DNA of 64,000 nucleotides from Antennarius striatus (Eukaryota > Chordata > Actinopteri > Lophiiformes > Antennariidae): assembly GCF_040054535.1 (NCBI RefSeq), contig NC_090796.1, positions 12,613,501-12,677,500 on the forward strand, read 5' to 3'. Below, piece by piece: positions 28,575 to 64,000 of this stretch; position 1 is the first letter of the stretch; each line of letters begins with the position of its first letter. The position numbers and the translations under genes are program-made. The notes below the pieces were generated by a model, which saw nothing but the letters and a program-made list of their open reading frames with translations, was not told where the DNA came from and ran no database searches.

Positions 28575-31500
28575 TGTAAATGTTTATCGTTTTATCTTGG
28601 AAATAACTCAAAATAATGGGAAGTATTTTCCATTCCATCAGTGGTGGTATACCTGAACCATAAATGATCATTTACTGATTTATTAGTCTATGAATAAAAA
28701 TAATTAGCACCAACTGAAGGATAATTAATAACCTAACTAATTTATGAGTTACCTGACAAACTGCTTTTGTAGTCCATAACAAACATTGTAGAAACAATTT
28801 GTCAGTTTACATTCTTGAATTTTTTTCCTCTTTTCCTATCCGTTCATCAGGTAGCCTTTCCTCCCGCCTGCACGCTGATGTTGAAAAGATGGGTTGTACA
28901 ATTGCCCTGAATACAAACGCAATTGTTCGCAGCACAGTTAGAATGTGCCTCATGCTTGTGGTGATGTTACATCTGTCCTGGGAGCTCACCTTACTCACCT
29001 GCATAGAGATGCCACTTTTGGCCATCTTGCAGAACAGCTACATCACCTGGACCAGGGTGGGTGTATGATCATTGTCAGTGATGCTTGTCAGAGTCAGTCT
29101 ATATATTTATTCACAAAGATAATATTGTTCTACAGATTAACTAAAAAATGGTGGCAGGTGTGTCCAGTATTTGATTTTCTTATTATTTCTTCTTTGATCA
29201 TCAACAGCTGTGCCAACAAGAAGTGATTTGTAGATTCATGATTTATATGAATAGCTTACATTGCATGTAGACATTACTACTTAATTGGTATCACATGCAA
29301 GAATGCTACCCACGGTTGTCGCACGATACTTTTGTAGCTTGATTTTACTGAATTAGTCCATATTCTTTGTCAAACAGGAGTTGAAAGAGCAGATCCAAGA
29401 TTGTCACGCTCAAAACAAGGATCTGGCTTCCCAAGTCATCAGATGGATTTGCACCATCCGCAGCTTTAATGCAGAGAAGGAAGAAGTTAGGAAGTATAAT
29501 GAGACTCTGGATCGCATGTGTGCTGTGAGGAGACGCTCAGGAATCTATAGTGCGATATTCCAGTTTATACGAAAGGTAAGAAAGCAATGAAACATCCGTC
29601 ATCCTTAAATTGTGTCACTTTTTTTTGGCAGCGAGAGAAACTCGTCTGCTTCTATCATATTATCATATGCTTTTCCAACTAGCTGGTGAGTCTTGGGATA
29701 AAGTTGCTCATGCTGTTTGAGGCCCGCCGTCTTCTATCTTCGGGTCACCTAACCATCGGTGGTCTTGTTTCTTTTTTTTTGTACCAGAAGCCCATGTCAC
29801 GTAGTTTAAGGGTGAGCTCAGACGCAATAGTTCACCTTGCAGAATTATTTTCTGCATTTTTTAGTACAATTTTTTAAGTAAAATCTGAAAGTTCCTTTGT
29901 GAAATTGTGCACTCGTGTTTGATGATTTTTAAAAATGTATGTCACAGGAGATTTTATTTTCCTACGGAGAGACAATGTCCACAGTTGGCATCATCTCCAA
30001 AGTGTTCACTTACCTTGATAGAACACCAGAATGTAAGCAGGAGGGAGAATTGGCTCCTGAGAAGCTGAAGGGGACAATTGTTTTCCAGAATGTCACCTTC
30101 GCCTACCCCTCAGCCCCTCCAGATAAGCCAGCACTGAAGGTAACTGAGAGAATAAAATCACAAAAAATATCCTATTGTGTCAATTTGTTTAGAATAGTAT
30201 TAAATATTAATCCAGAGCTGGACAAGACATAAATGCATCAACATGTTCTCTGCAGTCAGTGTCTATGGAGTTTCAGTCAGGAAAGTTGACAGCACTGGTG
30301 GGTCCCTCTGGGAGTGGAAAGACTTCTTGTGTCAGTCTGCTGAAGAGGCTGTACGAACCTCAAGAGGGACAGATCCTGCTGGATGGGGAACCTCTGCACC
30401 ATTATAAACAAAAATACCTCCATCAAAAGGTACAGTTACAAAATGAAAACTTTTGTAATTAAGATGAGGAAAATTTACTTGTGTGGTGCCTTTTTATGTC
30501 AAACGTCTCATCAGATATCTTTACTTACTCAGATGGCCTTGGTGTCTCAGAGTCCTGATCTGTTTTCTGGTTCCCTGAGGCACAACATTGAGTATGGCCT
30601 TACGGACTGCTCCATTGAGAAAGTGAAGCGAGCTGCAAAGAAGATCAACGCAGATGCCTTAATTGCCGAGTCTGACCACAAATATGACACCGGTACAGAA
30701 GTGGGGATGACTTTCTACCAGATGTATACAGAGCTTTTAATACCATAGAATTAGTTAGACGCATGGGACAGAGTATTGGGAGATTGTAAAGGCATGGAGT
30801 TAATCAGCTACTAACAACACACGTCCTTCTGTTAGACTAATGGACATGTTTAAATGACATTGTGCCACATACAAGCATGCCTGAAACGGGGATGACACTG
30901 ATGTATGTCTGTTCTCTAGTCTGTTATTTTTGCTCAGATTTGCAGCAAAAAAAACAAAATTTAAACCTATGGCTGTCGGCTCATATTTCTCTCCAGTGAG
31001 TAAGACAAGTTACCTTTGGTGATAAGGAACCACTGCACAAAAGTAAATTGTTCTGATGATGCCTCTTTCAATAGTTATTTCCAAATCTAAATGACAATGC
31101 TTTTTTGTCACAGAGATGGAAGAGTTTGTTGACAAACTTTCAAAAGGACATCAGCACTGCATCGCCATTATCAGGGCCTTAGTCCGAGACCCGCAGGTCA
31201 TCATACTGGATGAGACTTCCAGCAAGCTAGATGTTGAAATATGGCATGCTGTAAGTAAAACAACATGGTCACAACATCTATTACCATTGTGGAACTGGTG
31301 AACGTTTTGTTTTCCATCTAACATTAAATCTGTGTCATAAACAATGACTCTTCATGCGTGAGAAGGTATGATGATGCCCGTGCCGTAACTCATCTGGATA
31401 ACTGGGTTTTGTGTCTCAGGTGCTGCAGGACGTTCTGTCTTCTGGTCAGACAGTCATAGTGGTGGCTCATAAACTGAAGACTGTGGAGAAGGCAGATAAC

Positions 31501-31602
31501 ATTATCTTCATAGAGAAAGGAGAGGTCGTGGAGGAGGGGACGCACCAAGAACTCTTGACCAAAAGAGGGCGCTATCATCAGTTCTTTCAAAATCCTCAGT
31601 AA
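26930..31602 (+). CDS. tap2t: Antigen peptide transporter 2-like ABC half-transporter (teleost tap2t type)
   Basis: ER-membrane half ABC transporter of the TAP2 class, which pairs with TAP1 to pump cytosolic peptides into the ER for MHC class I loading. Eleven exons: 26930-27434, 27623-27737, 27862-27992, 28851-29056, 29378-29575, 29683-29811, 29948-30139, 30256-30429, 30533-30692, 31114-31250 and 31420-31602. All are in frame, giving 709 aa. An N-terminal multi-TM region (about residues 1-150, TMD0-like) precedes the ABC transmembrane domain. The nucleotide-binding domain has Walker A GPSGSGKTS, Q-loop VSQSP, Walker B VIILDE and H-loop VVAHKL. The C-loop is LSKGH, not LSGGQ, and the following Arg is Cys. 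The segment before it reads TEMEEFVDKL where the family has T-x-VGEKGxxL. No MHC gene is nearby, which fits the teleost-specific tap2t rather than MHC-linked tap2. The tap2t label rests on memory of fish nomenclature. The TAP2 class is firm. Confidence 0.85.
28517..28572. repeat. (CA)n microsatellite in tap2-like intron 3
   Basis: 28 CA units lie within the intron between the exons ending at 27992 and starting at 28851. Confidence 0.95.
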
Positions 31603-33149
31603 TAGTAGATTTTTTGTTTGTATAGTATAACCAGTCTGTCGTAGGTACACATTAGTGAGGTATTGAGGTGCATTCCTGAACATCTATCTCAATGCTAAAA
31701 ACATGCCTTTTTTACTCTTCTTCTGAAAAACTGACTTTTATATCTGTGGTTCTCATGGACTGACAAACATTATGATAATATGATGTATGGCATTCTGTGA
31801 CATCGTGACTGTGTGATTCACTGGTGCTGTTTCAGTGGTCTCGTTTGCGTGTTTGTGTGCCTTTGAAGCACATTTTTTGACAGGGACGCATGATCGTCTG
31901 GGACCAAGCTTCAAATGCACTTCCATTCAACAAAAATATTAACACTTTTTTCATTTGTCCACTTAAAATTTGAACCCGGAAATCACCATTATGTTTTGAT
32001 CTGGTTTCTTGTCACGAGAGTCATCTGTGTGATTTTGTCTTATTAAAATCGGCCAAACAGCAACACGCTGCAGTGGGAGAGCGAGGAGTTCGTTAGATCC
32101 TCCAGAGTGAGCACAAGCACTGGGCTTATGCTTTGCCCTGTTGGGTTTTTCTGTCTGTTAAAGCATTTCAAAATATTTACTGATGTGATTAAGTGCTATG
32201 CAAATACTGTAAAGGTTGATTGATTGATTATCACCATGCCTCCGAAAAAGGTGCAAAAGCTGGAGAAAAAGCAAGTGACAGTGAGTGCTTTCTTGCATAA
32301 AACACAAATCAAAAGTTAATGAAGAAGAAGAGACAGATATGATATTACTGAAATTTGTGTGGAGAAGGCTCTGCCAGCTTGGTGCAGTGTTCACAGGAGA
32401 ATACAGTACAGTATAATACTGTATATGTCTTTAGAAGCAAAGAAAACTATTGAGTGAAAAGGAAAACTTAAAAAAAGTAACTATTACATCTTTCTTTATT
32501 TCTAAAACTTTTTTAAATGAATACCAGACTTTAACATTTTGATAAAATATAATTTTTCTATTTTTTATTGGCTATGATGTTATTAATAAAAAACATAAAA
32601 ATTTACATTTTAGTTTTTATATTGTACTACTGACAAAACTCAATCATTGTGTACTATTCTACTGTACATTCTGTTATTACTTTTGGGATGCCATAAATTT
32701 TTCTTGAAGCGCATCCCAGGGAGGCACTACTTTCCTGAGGTAAATTGAACTGCTGTTTAACACAACTCGAGAATATTGTGGAGTTGTGTTAGCTTAATCT
32801 TAAACATCGTCCTCACCAAAACCTGCATATCAATCCCAAATGTGTACAATAAAACACTGCACTCAAAGAATTATTCATACTTTTATTAATTTATTGTATT
32901 ATATCTACATGTTATTAACTATGTTTTGTGAATGTAGGATGTTTATTTGTCTTTTCAGTGTGATGTATGGAGGGCATCCAGAAATATGTAAACACTAGGT
33001 GGAACCAAAGTCAATAGATACAGTCAACATTGTTATACACAAAGAAGTTCCTCCCTGATTTTGTGTTTGTCATGAGGTGCACAGCATTCTCTACTTAATG
33101 CACAGGGAGCTCAGGAACACACTAAAGGGATCTTCAGCTGCACATAAAT
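31603..33149. other. Intergenic DNA and tap2-like 3' UTR
   Basis: This 1.5 kb between the tap2-like stop and the acsf2 start holds AATAAA hexamers at 32585 and 32848, either of which could end the tap2-like transcript. The ATTGATTGATTG run near 32217 resembles a degraded repeat tail. I saw no coding exon. The acsf2 promoter must lie near the right end. Confidence 0.5.
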
Positions 33150-48742
<15,593 letters not shown>

Positions 48743-49167
48743 ATGAAGAATGTAGGTCTGTGTCCTTCTGAAGACTGCGATTAAAGGGATGAAAGCCATT
48801 TTATAGAATCACGATAAAGCTGAGACCGCACACACCATCTTTGTCCTGAATTTAGTGAACAGATTTGTAAATAATCATCCACATCTTTATTATTAACTAA
48901 ACATTGTTGCTACAATCCAGTCAAACAGATTAGATTTCGTTGTATTCATTTTCCGTCTCTTTCAAGTATTTGCTTCCCTAAACTTTGACACTTAATTCTC
49001 CATAGTTCTGCCCAACAAGTTATATTTTCACGTCAAATTGAAGTAAACTTGGCTGCACTTTATTAAAACCAGACATGGGTGTTTCTCTTTTTTGTGAAGA
49101 AGGAAGGTATTTTTATTGACCTTAGTGGCAGGTCCACAAATTTTAAGCCTTTGGAATGTCATCTAGT

Positions 49168-49173
49168 AATAAA
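49168..49173 (+). terminator. Candidate polyadenylation signal for acsf2
   Basis: AATAAA 426 bp after the acsf2 stop codon. Confidence 0.4.
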
Positions 49174-49880
49174 TACACTCTTAAACACAGACAGAGAAGG
49201 TGAAAATGGAAACTGTGTGGTCTTTAAAATGAGTGAATATTAAAGACACACACTCAAAATCTGTAAAGAATTTCCTCTCAAGTCTGACCAGGCTACATCT
49301 GCAGTCCAACTGAAGCAGTTCTACTGGATCAGATGTCATCTTCTGTCTAGACCTGAAGGACTCACCCAGAAATAGCTCTTGAATGGCCGCAAGAAAACAA
49401 ACAGGGCTCCAGACTCTTAAGGTGGAACCTCAAGGTTTATTTTGCAATTTTTATTAGACATATTTTGGGTTTAGTTTTAAAATTTCTTGACAGGACATTT
49501 TCATGGGGAGTGCCAATCTGGCTTTAACATGCTCTAACACTGAAGGTGAGTCTTAAGAAATCAATCTTAAAACCAAAGGAATGTAAAAATTTGGGGGGGA
49601 AATTGGTGATGATATTGATATCACCTGGTGAGCCTGTTCTTATAAGTTAAAGAATTTTTAAGGAGTCAATTTAGAGGCCAATAATTCAAATTGCTCACAT
49701 GCTGCTCTTGTGCCATTTATAATAAACAGTAAAACTTCAACCGTATTGACTTGTATCTGTACATATGTACAGTATATATACAATTCTATTATTTTAGCTC
49801 TAATCTCATTGCTCTTTTTAATTCTAATTTATCCACTCTTGTCTCACTTTTTACTTACAGTATGTTCTACTGTGGAGTGA

Positions 49881-49915
49881 CTGTAACAAAAAGGAATTTC
49901 CCCCTCGGGGATTAT
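49881..49915. repeat. Interspersed-repeat tail (GGAATTTCCCCCTCGGGGAT)
   Basis: CTGTAACAAAAAGGAATTTC followed by CCCCTCGGGGATTATAAAAG is a common tail motif of fish retroelements. It is the reverse-oriented counterpart of the motif near 15860. Confidence 0.5.
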
Positions 49916-50213
49916 AAAAGGATTCTGATTCAGAATTCGGATTCTAATAGTTCAGGTATAGCACATCAAAATCAGTCTCCCTCTTGTGGTACGAAGGAAA
50001 ACTACACCTATTTTACTATTTAAACACATCCCACCAAGGTATTTAATGGTAAACACAGAATAGCAGCTGTTTCTACAGTTTAAACTCATATTCAAAGGCT
50101 GCACATTCACAATGAGCTCTACTCTAGCGTCAATGGCAGGGTCTGACCAGATTCGTGATATTAGTCAACCCCTTTACTTTCAAATGTGATGGATCTTAAG
50201 GGTCTTTTCTGCG

Positions 50214-50217
<4 letters not shown>

Positions 50218-50305
<88 letters not shown>
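50218..50305. repeat. (TG)44 microsatellite
   Basis: 88 bp of perfect TG dinucleotide between acsf2 and armc7. Confidence 0.97.
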
Positions 50306-50306
<1 letters not shown>

Positions 50307-50675
50307 ACGATTAAAGGAAATCTGAATGCTACCAAAAATGGATCACTTTCAGTTTTTTTCTTTCCACTTTTAACATGGCAGAATCCTGCACATCCTGTTT
50401 TTCTGCATTTAACATGAAAGAATTTAACCGATGCTCTAATGTCTGACTCGGAGCAAATTCCTACAGACAAAATTCAACCTGTGGTGAAAACTCTGAAACT
50501 AGAAGAGTGGAATCTTATGAATGGTTATGAAATCTAAATGAGACATTCAACGATTACATATGGGTGTAATATTTGCCCATGGATGTTTGACCATATCATG
50601 TAAAATATGTCTCCTACTCTGACAAACCAATCGAATTCAAGACAAAATTCCCCATATAAGTAAGTCAGCAGTTCC

Positions 50676-51834
50676 TCAGTCTTTTGGCAGAGGTATACCC
50701 ATAGCTGTCTGCTGTCCCTGCATTTGCTGCTCAGCTTGGGCCACCTGCTCCTTAGTGCAGCAGTCCTGCAAGTACACAGTGGCCAAGTTGCGCAGACGAG
50801 GACTCTCTGCAAGGGAAAAACGCAGCATGCACTGCAGGACTGCAGTATCGGTGATCTCAGAGTGTGGCGAGAAGATTGTGAGGTTCATGAGTGTCGTGAT
50901 GGCAGACAGGACAGTTTCTTCCCTGCGGCTCGACAAACAGTTTGTGACCAAGCTCATCCCATTGCTCTGAAGGATAATGTCTTTGCATTGAGGGTCCATA
51001 CTCAGGTTACACAGGCCTCCTGATATCAACACAACAGAAGACAAGAAAAATCACATTTTAGAGAAGGAGACAGTAGTTTCACAAATAAATAATATATAAG
51101 CAATTTCAGATAAGTTATAACTTATTGTGTTTTTGATAGTATGATACTTACCCATCCCAAACTCTACAAAATTCTCATTCTCCTCAGTAAGCATGTCCAA
51201 GAAGAGGTCGGTCACTTGCAGCTCTCTCAGATAGTCCAAGTTCTTTGGGTCATATGCAAAGTTTGCCAGGTTAGCCAACACTTGCTCCTTTGCCTCTGAT
51301 TAAAGAAAGAAAGCATGTCCTTATATAGTTGTACAAACACTGAACTCCAGGAAAATGGTAGTTATACGTAAGACAAACATAATATACTGTTATGGGATTG
51401 CAGAGCATAAAATCTCAATTTTGCTCTGTAGTTTGGAATGTTTACAAACGGTGGCGTATACTTTGTCCACCAGAGGGAAATAACTAGTTGGATTTGTTTT
51501 CTGGCATGATCGACTTGAGGTGAAGTGAAAATACTACAACTAAATAAAACAACCATTTAAATTACCTTTAGATGATAAAACGAACACACGAAAAGTGGTC
51601 TTCTATAAGAAAATGATTGCATTACCTGATACGAATGATAAGCAATTTTTGTATACACACACTACCATCATAGGACCCTGGAATCTTACAACCAGATTAA
51701 GTTGCAGTTAAACAAGTCATATAATGATGAAAAATAAACCTGTAACCGAACACACCATCACTGTCGGTGTCCTGAAATTCAGTGACCAGAGTTTGCAAAT
51801 ATTCAAACCGATCAGACGAGTCTTTCATCCACAT
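50676..51834 (-). CDS. armc7: Armadillo repeat-containing protein 7
   Basis: Small ARM-repeat protein, reported as associated with the spliceosome in mammals. Its precise role is unclear. Three minus-strand exons: 51834-51756, 51295-51152 and 51019-50676, in frame, 188 aa (human about 198). Exon 1 supplies [17 protein letters not shown], exon 2 [17 protein letters not shown] and ENFVEFGMG, exon 3 [44 protein letters not shown] and the ending GIPLPKD. All align with the human protein. Two in-frame ATG codons exist (51834 and 51828). The outer one is used here. The 5' neighbour is head to head 640 bp away. In human ARMC7 is next to SLC16A5, whereas here the tap2-like gene and acsf2/chad lie between them. 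Confidence 0.93.
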
Positions 51835-52473
51835 CTTTAACGTTAACTCAACATTATCTCCAGTGATGTATCCCACTGTGTCCAGCGTACAAAGTTATCA
51901 TCGAGTTATCAAGGATGATTTCCGTGAAGTGCGTATCGAGGCGCGTGTTGATGACGTAGTGGTGACGTTGGACGCTTCGCGTACAAGCAAAAATGTACGT
52001 TTCAGTGCTTCGTGAGGGTTAATCTCGTCATCACTAATTAAAACCAGTGGAGAAAAAAAAGATTTCTATTCCAAAATTAACCGATGTAACACTCAATAAC
52101 TGACATTAGATTTATTTTCTGCCATCTGCAGTTGTGTGCGCCTCTAAAATTTGTCCGTGCAAAAACACGCTACGAATAAGATTTCCGCTAAATTTTAATC
52201 GTCTTAAAATTATATTTTTACTTGAAAATACTGTAAATCCGCGTACAAAATAAAAAAAAAAATCGTGTTTTATGGGATTTTTTATAGATTATATAATAAA
52301 TTGATAGAATCTATATTCACAAACTTGTGAACCGGAAGTCGTGCTACGTGAGTTGTGGTACGACCAGATAGAGAAGTTAATGGTCACAAGAAAGGTCAGC
52401 TGTAACTAATGTCGCTAGATTACTTTTGTGCGTGTAATTCTCGCCTCACCCACGACACTGGACGTCAGCTACA
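51835..52473. promoter_or_regulatory. Bidirectional promoter region, armc7 and the small membrane-protein gene
   Basis: The 640-bp head-to-head spacer contains a CpG-enriched patch (51930-51990) with two CRE-like half sites, TGACGTAG (51952) and TGACGTTG (51963). An ETS/NRF2-type ACCGGAAGT site lies at 52331, about 140 bp before the downstream ATG. These assignments are by motif only. Confidence 0.45.
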
Positions 52474-53190
52474 ATGAAGCAGCACCAGCTGTCCGCTACA
52501 AAACGACTCACGAAGCCGATTTTGCTTGGGACAATCGCTGTCGGACTAGCCACTGCTTTCTATCACAGGTATGACGATTGTACGCTTTTGAAATAATTTG
52601 TCTGATTTAAAGATCATATTTTATTTTATACATATCATTCAGCAGCTAGACGCAGAAAATTATCTATAACTACAGTATGTGTCATATTTCTGTTAAATAA
52701 TAAGAATAAGAATATTTAGCCTAAGAAAAGAAAGTAGAAATGTAGAGCTATAAAGCAAAAACAAGATCTTTAGCAAATTATTTTAATTATAATGCATCGC
52801 CTGGAATTCATATTGGTATGTCATCAAAAGTCCTGCAGATGATAATAAATGAAATAATAATTTAACAATAGATAAATTGACAGTGATAAGTGGCCCCTTT
52901 TTCTTATTTTGAACCACACTGAAAACTGAATGCTTTATCAGGTGCATCGTTGTTTTATATGTTGTTCTTATATGTTAAGTGGTGCCCTATTGTGAATTCC
53001 TTCATTTCTTAATATGGTGCTTCTGCATTCATTCAGACATAGATTCCTTGAAGATATACAGGACCTCAGGGCCCAGGAGCAAGCACACAACGATGCTAGG
53101 TTGGTGGAGATCTTGGAAAGGAGGCAAAAGCTGATAGAGGAGGTGGCCAAGAAGAGGAAAGAAAGGAGCAACGTTTCTGAACAACCCTGA
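52474..53190 (+). CDS. Small single-pass membrane protein, unrecognised, 82 aa
   Basis: Two exons, 52474-52568 and 53037-53190, joined by a clean GT-AG junction inside an Arg codon. The product starts MKQQHQLSATKRLTKP, has one hydrophobic helix (ILLGTIAVGLATAFY, about residues 17-31), then a long charged helix likely to form a coiled coil (LEDIQDLRAQEQAHNDARL, then LERRQKLIEEVAKKRKE), and ends SNVSEQP. A basic N-terminus, a short TM segment and a charged alpha-helical tail is the layout of small mitochondrial inner-membrane assembly factors such as PET117 or UQCC3, but I see no convincing residue match to these. The ETS site upstream would fit a nuclear gene for a mitochondrial protein. The coding call rests on open frame across the splice, a strong TM segment and the bidirectional promoter. 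Confidence 0.7.
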
Positions 53191-55324
53191 GCCACAATCT
53201 GAACTGTCATTAATTTCACTGTTGATGACACATTTCTATTGGAGGTGAAGACAAAGTTAGTCATGTCTGCAGATATTAATACCATTGTTTAAATCCTGAC
53301 TCACTTGTGTAAATATATCATTTTGAAAATGAAGGACGATAATTTGTTAAAGTCCTGCTTTCATGGATTTATTGAATAATAACCATAAAGTTCCAGTGAA
53401 GCATAATCATGAGTGGAAATAACTGTCTTGCGTGTAATTGTTTTTTAATATGAAGACCACAGCATTTATCTATGATTCACAAATGAACTGGAAGTGTATC
53501 TTTGGTTTTGTTCTTGATGGGTGAATATTAATGTTGAAAGTGCATGAAAGTGCTGAAAAGGACATTCTTTAATCAGCTGATATTCTTGCACTTACGTTTG
53601 TTTTCCACCAGATGGTGGTGTTTATCTTAAAAATAAAGGGCCACTAGTATTTTGCATGAAATCAGTTTTAGCTAGAAATCCGTTATTGCTCATATTTGTT
53701 TCGGACAATTTCCAAATGCATATTGTAGAGTTTTTATTATTTCCTCTTGCAAGCACATATTCAACATACAAACTTTATGAACAACTCTTAAATGACTAAA
53801 AGTGGACCAAGCACTTAATCATCATTTAGTGGTAATTTGGTTAAACTCCATCAGTAATGATGTAATGCAGACTTGATGTCCACAAGTCAAGCACATTTTT
53901 AAAGACATCTGATTTGCATGTGGTACAGGAAATAATTCAGTAGCTGCTTGGAACAAAAAAAAAGATAACCATGAATTCTTTAATGCACAGCAGTGGACAA
54001 AATAATCAGATCCTTTCAAGATGAAAATGTGGAAGAAGACCCAGTCTTAAAATACATCAGTACTAGATATGTGTTGAAAATGTAAGTAACATCATGAACT
54101 TGATGTATCAGCTGTAAAAAATAATCACTTCATAATTTTTTAGTGTTATATCAAAAAGTGTTATTGGATTATACCTTTAATTTGTAAACATATAGCCAAT
54201 TACAGGTATTGTAACAATGAAGTACATGTATGATAAACTCGCCAAATGTTTTTCTTGTAAAATCCCAGTACAGGTATATAAAATTTAACTACAGTGAATA
54301 TCGATCATATAAATTGTGAAAATTGTGTTTATGCCCAACCAACAGTCCAAAACATATATATTAAATTTGTAAAAACAAATATCTTTTTGTTATTAGCACT
54401 GAAACAGTTAAGATTTTCAGTGCAATAATTTACTGCAATTACGTTCATTGCAAAAACGTAATTGCAAATCTCAAATATTGAACACCAAGAATCAATTTTA
54501 AGTTGTTAAATATAACGGGTAGAGTATAATTACATCTTTTATTAAAACACACTGTAAAAGATATCTGAAATAAATTAAACCCACACACAACAGGCATTAT
54601 TGCACATCAATTAAAATCCACAAAAATTTCAAAGTGCTTCACTTCCTTATGTGGCCAGAACTGTGGTTATATAATAAATATATAAAAAATACAGATAAAA
54701 CAACATAGTACAAGACTGATGGTTATATAGTCTCAACACTGACAGCACTAAGTTAATGGCTGTCTATAAATACCGATCAATATGACCAAACCTTTTTGCA
54801 TCATGTCATAGCTCAGAGGGTAGATGGTGTGTTGGAAACACTACAATGACACATAGAATCCCCTAATTTACAGTTTTCAGATCAAGTAGTGATCAAAAGC
54901 AATAAATAGTTATTGCTAGTAAAAACTGAATGAGATCTAATTTTTGTAAACTGTCATCAGAATTAACTATGGATACATTTTATTTGCATAACATTTCCCT
55001 TTGTAGAGTATACGATTAACACACTTCATATATCAAGTGGGATCCTCTAGGAATCTTTCAGTGTGCCAAGATCAGATGGTGAACCATCTTTGTACAAGCC
55101 AGTGAGCAAAGGCGAGACACATTTACACATAAAATATACAGTATACAGGTATTATAGCTACATCAGGAAAGAAGCACGAGAGTATTTGGAACAACAGTTT
55201 AAAAGTACATTAATTGTTCTACAGTGTTGACTGCTTGGGTCTGTTTGTCTGCAGCTTTCACTTTTCCAAATATAATTTTCCGATTCCAGGATAAGTGGGT
55301 TCAGTTTGATTTTGAGGATTACCG
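53191..55324. other. Tail-to-tail intergenic region before ndel1
   Basis: AT-rich DNA with the 3' UTRs of the small gene (+) and ndel1 (-). A minus-strand AATAAA lies near 54978. No coding exon is supported. Confidence 0.55.
53632..53637 (+). terminator. Candidate polyadenylation signal for the small membrane-protein gene
   Basis: AATAAA 442 bp after the stop at 53190, in AAAATAAAGGG context. Confidence 0.4.
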
Positions 55325-61780
<6,456 letters not shown>

Positions 61781-61791
61781 GTCAAACAAAT

Positions 61792-64000
<2,209 letters not shown>

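Larger units (their letters stand above)
48743..50675. other. Tail-to-tail intergenic region between acsf2 and armc7
   Basis: It holds the acsf2 3' UTR (AATAAA at 49168), a repeat tail at 49881-49915 and a (TG)44 tract. No coding exon is supported. Confidence 0.6.

Overview
The window is nuclear DNA from a ray-finned (teleost) fish. The evidence is split genes with GT-AG introns of 0.1-7 kb, AT-rich intergenic DNA full of long (TG)n/(CA)n microsatellites, fish-type hAT, Tc1/pogo-like, L2-like and other LINE repeats, and proteins that match vertebrate orthologues almost exon by exon. No prokaryotic feature, tRNA, rRNA or CRISPR array was seen. The species cannot be told from the sequence alone. 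All gene models below were built by hand, by reading exon fragments and joining them at GT-AG sites that keep the frame.

Layout, left to right. 1-3550 (-): the N-terminal ~540 codons of tubgcp2 (gamma-tubulin complex component 2), cut by the window edge. 5023-8412 (+): kctd2-like BTB protein, six exons, 270 aa, divergent from tubgcp2. 17545-23278 (+): slc16a5-like (MCT6) monocarboxylate-transporter family member, 521 aa, with a likely non-coding first exon next to a 136-bp (TG)68 tract near 14.2 kb. 26930-31602 (+): a complete 11-exon TAP2-type peptide transporter half (709 aa) with an unusually degenerate ABC signature motif, probably the teleost tap2t type. 33150-48742 (+): acsf2, a 16-exon mitochondrial acyl-CoA synthetase (612 aa). 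Its 7.1-kb intron holds the oppositely oriented chad (chondroadherin, 41959-45207, -), the same nesting as in human. 50676-51834 (-): armc7, tail to tail with acsf2. 52474-53190 (+): a two-exon, 82-residue single-pass membrane protein that I do not recognise, head to head with armc7. 55325-61780 (-): ndel1, eight coding exons, 342 aa.

The genes are independent transcription units, not a pathway. They cover microtubule nucleation and dynein regulation (tubgcp2, ndel1), ubiquitin-ligase adaptor function (kctd2), solute transport (slc16a5), antigen peptide transport (tap2-like), fatty acid activation (acsf2) and cartilage matrix (chad). The gene content is mostly human chromosome 17 material. 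KCTD2, SLC16A5 and ARMC7 are close together at 17q25, and ACSF2 with nested CHAD is at 17q21. Here the tap2-like and acsf2/chad block sits between slc16a5 and armc7.

The accessory interest lies in acsf2 introns: two non-autonomous hAT elements each with a perfect 8-bp target duplication, one carrying a nested TA-flanked MITE, a LINE fragment with an internally deleted reverse transcriptase, and a 17-bp-arm hairpin that repeats the sequence beside an acsf2 splice acceptor. I did not find a clearly novel multi-gene system. The strongest leads are the TAP2-like C-loop and the unidentified small membrane protein.
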